From positions 1-20,405 of IMG/VR virus record IMGVR_UViG_3300042691_009564: a DNA stretch of 20,405 nucleotides. One strand, 5' to 3'. This document shows positions 18,385-20,405 of the stretch, piece by piece (within the stretch, counting starts at the first letter, position 1; each line of letters begins with the position of its first letter). The notes beneath the pieces are model-generated. The model had not been told where the DNA came from. It saw nothing but the letters and a program-made list of their open reading frames with translations, and ran no database searches. The position numbers and the translations under genes were made by a program. This DNA comes from a virus.

Positions 18385-18615
18385 ATGGACCCTATCACAA
18401 AATCAAATCACGCTAAACGTCTCCTTGAGGATGAAGTTCTCAAGGAGGCGTTTGACCAAGTGGAGCAGGACATCTTCTTTGAGTGGAGAAGTACTGCTCC
18501 CGCCGAGCATTCTAAACGCTCGGACCTGTTTCACACGCTCGAAGGACTTGAGCGTTTGAAAGCCCGACTGCGGGCAATTCTTGATGATGGAGTAGTATCT
18601 AAGTCAAGGAATTAA
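18385..18615 (+). CDS. Small charged helical protein, 76 aa
   Basis: ATG 18385 lies one base after the preceding stop. The product begins MDPITKSNHAKRLLEDEVLK, continues EAFDQVEQDIFFEWRS and ends in an amphipathic helix (DLFHTLEGLERLKARLRAIL). Similar short proteins starting MDPIT...AKRLLEDEV occur before scaffold genes in other podovirus-like genomes as I recall; their role is unknown. The coding sequence contains three RNA hairpins, each with a 9-base loop. Confidence 0.8.
   Translation: MDPITKSNHAKRLLEDEVLKEAFDQVEQDIFFEWRSTAPAEHSKRSDLFHTLEGLERLKARLRAILDDGVVSKSRN
18414..18555 (+). other. Three hairpins with 9-base loops inside the 76-aa gene
   Basis: The first is very strong: AAACGTCTCCTTGAG (18415-18429) pairs with CTCAAGGAGGCGTTT (18439-18453), 15 pairs with one G-U, loop 18430-18438, and one more G-U at 18414/18454. 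The second is CCGAGC/GCTCGG (18503-18508, 18518-18523). The third is ACGCTC/GAGCGT (18535-18540, 18550-18555). All loops are exactly 9 bases. None has a U-tract. They would sit in the message just ahead of scaffold and capsid genes. Confidence 0.65.
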
Positions 18616-18637
18616 CATTTACTGAAAAAGGTGATAT

Positions 18638-19648
18638 ATGACGGAACAAGTCGGCAACCCCATTACAGGGATCGGCCTCCACGAAGCAACCTTAGCCATC
18701 GACCAACTGCTTGGCCCTGAAGAGGACACCCAAAGCGAGGCCGAGGCGCAAGAGCCTGAAGAGGCTCAGGACGAAGCGGAAGAAGTAGACACCGAGGAAT
18801 ACTCGGAAGAAGCTGAAGACGAACAGTCCGACCCGGATGAAGAGGACGACACCGAAGAAGTTATTGAACAGGAACTTCCAGACGATCTTACTATCAAGGT
18901 CAAACTTGACGGCGAAGAAACGGAAGTCACCCTAGACGAACTTCGGAAAGGTTATTCTCGATATTCGGATTACACCCGGAAAACTCAGGCATTGGCCGAG
19001 GAACGTAAAGCGTTCCACTCCGAAGCCGAAGCGATCCGGGCGGAACGCGCTCAATACGCGGAACTGCTACCGGCACTGAAGAACCAGTTGCAGGTGCAGA
19101 CCGAAGCAGAGCCTGACTGGGACAACCTTTACAACGAAGACCCCATTGAGGCAGCGCGGTTGGAACGTCATTGGCGGAAGACGCATCAAGAGCGCCAAGC
19201 GAAACTTCAAGCGATTGAAGCCGAGCAGCGCCGAGTTGCAGAAGAAACCGCCAAGGAACAGCAGCGGGCTTTGTCTGACTATGTTCAGGCAGAACGCGCA
19301 AAACTTCCCGAAGTCATTCCCGAGTGGAAGGATGAAGGGACGATGCAGAGCGAAGCTAAGGAACTTCGTGAGTGGGCATTGAACAACGGGTTTAGCGAAC
19401 GCGACCTAAGTGCACTTGTTCAGGCCAGCCACGTATCAATTCTTCGCAAAGCTATGCTGTTTGATAAGGGGACGAAGAAAGTGGAAAAGGCAAAAGCCCA
19501 GCCGAAAAAGGTTGCGCGGATTGTCCGCCCCGGTTCTTCTGGTACTCAAGTCAACACACGTTCCACCGATGTAAAGAAAGCGTCCCAGCGCCTTGCGCGT
19601 ACTGGCCGTATCGCAGACGCGGCGGCCTTGTTGGACAAACTCATTTAA
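18638..19648 (+). CDS. Capsid scaffolding protein
   Basis: A 336-residue protein placed directly before the major capsid gene. Residues 28-82 are almost entirely acidic, followed by a short folded patch (LTIKVKLDGEETEVTLDELR and KGYSRYSDYTRKTQ, 84-117), a long charged coiled coil (118-225), and a basic C terminus (277-336). An acidic rod with a basic capsid-binding end is the classic scaffold layout, and the VTLDELxKGYxxxxDYTRKTQ segment recurs in phage head-assembly proteins. It would nucleate procapsids and then leave. AAGGTGATAT precedes the ATG. Confidence 0.87.
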   Translation: MTEQVGNPITGIGLHEATLAIDQLLGPEEDTQSEAEAQEPEEAQDEAEEVDTEEYSEEAEDEQSDPDEEDDTEEVIEQELPDDLTIKVKLDGEETEVTLDELRKGYSRYSDYTRKTQALAEERKAFHSEAEAIRAERAQYAELLPALKNQLQVQTEAEPDWDNLYNEDPIEAARLERHWRKTHQERQAKLQAIEAEQRRVAEETAKEQQRALSDYVQAERAKLPEVIPEWKDEGTMQSEAKELREWALNNGFSERDLSALVQASHVSILRKAMLFDKGTKKVEKAKAQPKKVARIVRPGSSGTQVNTRSTDVKKASQRLARTGRIADAAALLDKLI

Positions 19649-19663
19649 TAAGGATGTGAACAA

Positions 19664-20405
19664 ATGGCTATTGTTGGTAATACATACACTCGCTATTCCG
19701 CGATTGGTATTCGTGAAGACCTGTCGAACGTCATCTACAATATCTCGCCGGAAGAAACTCCGTTCATCTCGAACATTGGCCGCGAGAGCGTCAAGAACAC
19801 CTATTTCGAATGGCAGACCGATGCTCTGGCTGCTGCTTCGGCCTCGAACGCTGCACTCGAAGGTGACGACATTTCCTCGTTCACTGCTGTTACGCCGACC
19901 AGCCGCGTTGGTAACTACACGCAGATCAGCACGAAGAACGTCATCATCTCCGGCACGCTCGAAGCTGTTGACAAGGCTGGCCGTCGTTCGGAAATGACCT
20001 ACCAGCTTGCCAAGCTGGGTTCGGAACTGAAGCGCGACATGGAAAGCGCACTGCTTGCTAACCAAGCTGCTGTTGCTGGTAACACCACGACTGCTCGTCG
20101 TACCGCTGGTCTGCCTGCTTGGTTGACCTCGAACACCTCGTTCGGCACGGGCGGTGCTAACCCGACTGTTGGCTCGACCCCGACTGCTGCCCGCACGGAC
20201 GGCACTCAGCGTGCCTTCACGGAAGCTCTTTTGAAGAACGTGATCCAGCAAGTCTGGACCTCGGGCGGCACGCCGAAGATGCTCATGGTTGGTCCGTTCA
20301 ACAAGACGGCTGCTTCGGGCTTCACCGGCATCGCCACTCGCTTCCGCGACGTTCCGGCTGGTCAGCAGGCACAGATCATCGGCGCAGCCGACATCTATGT
20401 CTCTG
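19664..20405 (+). CDS. Major capsid protein, SU10/DUF5309 family, 3' end outside window
   Basis: Opens at ATG 19664 with AAGGA 8-9 bases upstream and is still open at the window end (about 247 residues). The start NTYTRYSAIGIREDLSNVIY, then SPEETPFISNIGR, and the later NYTQISTKNVIISGTLEAVD and GSELKRDMESALL match the SU10-type major capsid family (formerly DUF5309), which has the HK97 fold. The order scaffold then capsid is as expected. Codon use is strongly biased towards a few codons (Ala GCT, Gly GGT or GGC, Lys AAG), consistent with a highly expressed structural gene. Confidence 0.93.
   Translation, partial: MAIVGNTYTRYSAIGIREDLSNVIYNISPEETPFISNIGRESVKNTYFEWQTDALAAASASNAALEGDDISSFTAVTPTSRVGNYTQISTKNVIISGTLEAVDKAGRRSEMTYQLAKLGSELKRDMESALLANQAAVAGNTTTARRTAGLPAWLTSNTSFGTGGANPTVGSTPTAARTDGTQRAFTEALLKNVIQQVWTSGGTPKMLMVGPFNKTAASGFTGIATRFRDVPAGQQAQIIGAADIYVS

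Overview
The window is about 20.4 kb of a tailed double-stranded DNA phage (or prophage) genome. The evidence is a family A DNA polymerase, a primase/SF3 helicase, small and large terminase subunits, a portal, a scaffold and the start of a SU10-type major capsid protein. Genes are packed with TAATG, ATGA and GTGA overlaps, and many are very small. The host is not shown directly. The moderately high GC, the GcrA-like helix-turn-helix protein and the style of the small phage genes suggest an alphaproteobacterium; this is an inference of low to moderate confidence. The portal, SU10-type capsid and P22/T7-like gene order suggest a podovirus-like particle, but the tail genes lie outside the window.

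Layout. (1) 1-2189, minus strand: DNA polymerase I-type enzyme, a small Cys/His protein and a third gene running off the left edge, all overlapping. (2) 2190-2335: divergent intergenic region with an inverted 9-bp site. (3) 2336-8028, plus strand: one almost gapless early/replication operon with a triple-HTH protein, a string of tiny coupled genes (one a glutaredoxin, one a nested membrane peptide), the 823-aa primase-helicase and a DUF3310 protein, ending at a bidirectional terminator. (4) 8090-8361: a 272-bp imperfect inverted-repeat element made of GGGACG/CGTCCC repeats. (5) 8390-9813, minus strand: small operon of a 31-aa membrane peptide, a 58-aa protein, an NGWTNYETW-family protein, a 59-aa XRE-type HTH and the terminase small subunit. 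(6) 9814-10275: regulatory region with two operator-like palindromes and a G6AG6/C6AC6 inverted repeat. (7) 10276-12406, plus strand: serine recombinase overlapping the terminase large subunit. (8) 12403-12603: a dense non-coding stretch with a consensus promoter, a candidate structured small RNA, a second promoter and a hairpin over the next start codon. (9) 12599-20405, plus strand: endonuclease VII-like HNH, small basic proteins (DUF6321, DUF6496 and others), portal, a 699-aa low-complexity virion-like protein, a 76-aa protein, scaffold and the truncated capsid gene.

How it fits together. The polymerase and primase-helicase would replicate the genome. TerS and TerL would package it into heads built from portal, scaffold and capsid, with the HNH nuclease probably resolving branched DNA. 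The XRE protein and the palindromes between the leftward TerS operon and the rightward recombinase/TerL operon look like a switch. The least explained parts are the non-coding ones: the 272-bp inverted-repeat element, the G/C-tract inverted repeat next to the terminase genes, the candidate RNA after terL and the hairpins in the 76-aa gene. No tRNA, CRISPR array or lysis gene was recognised.
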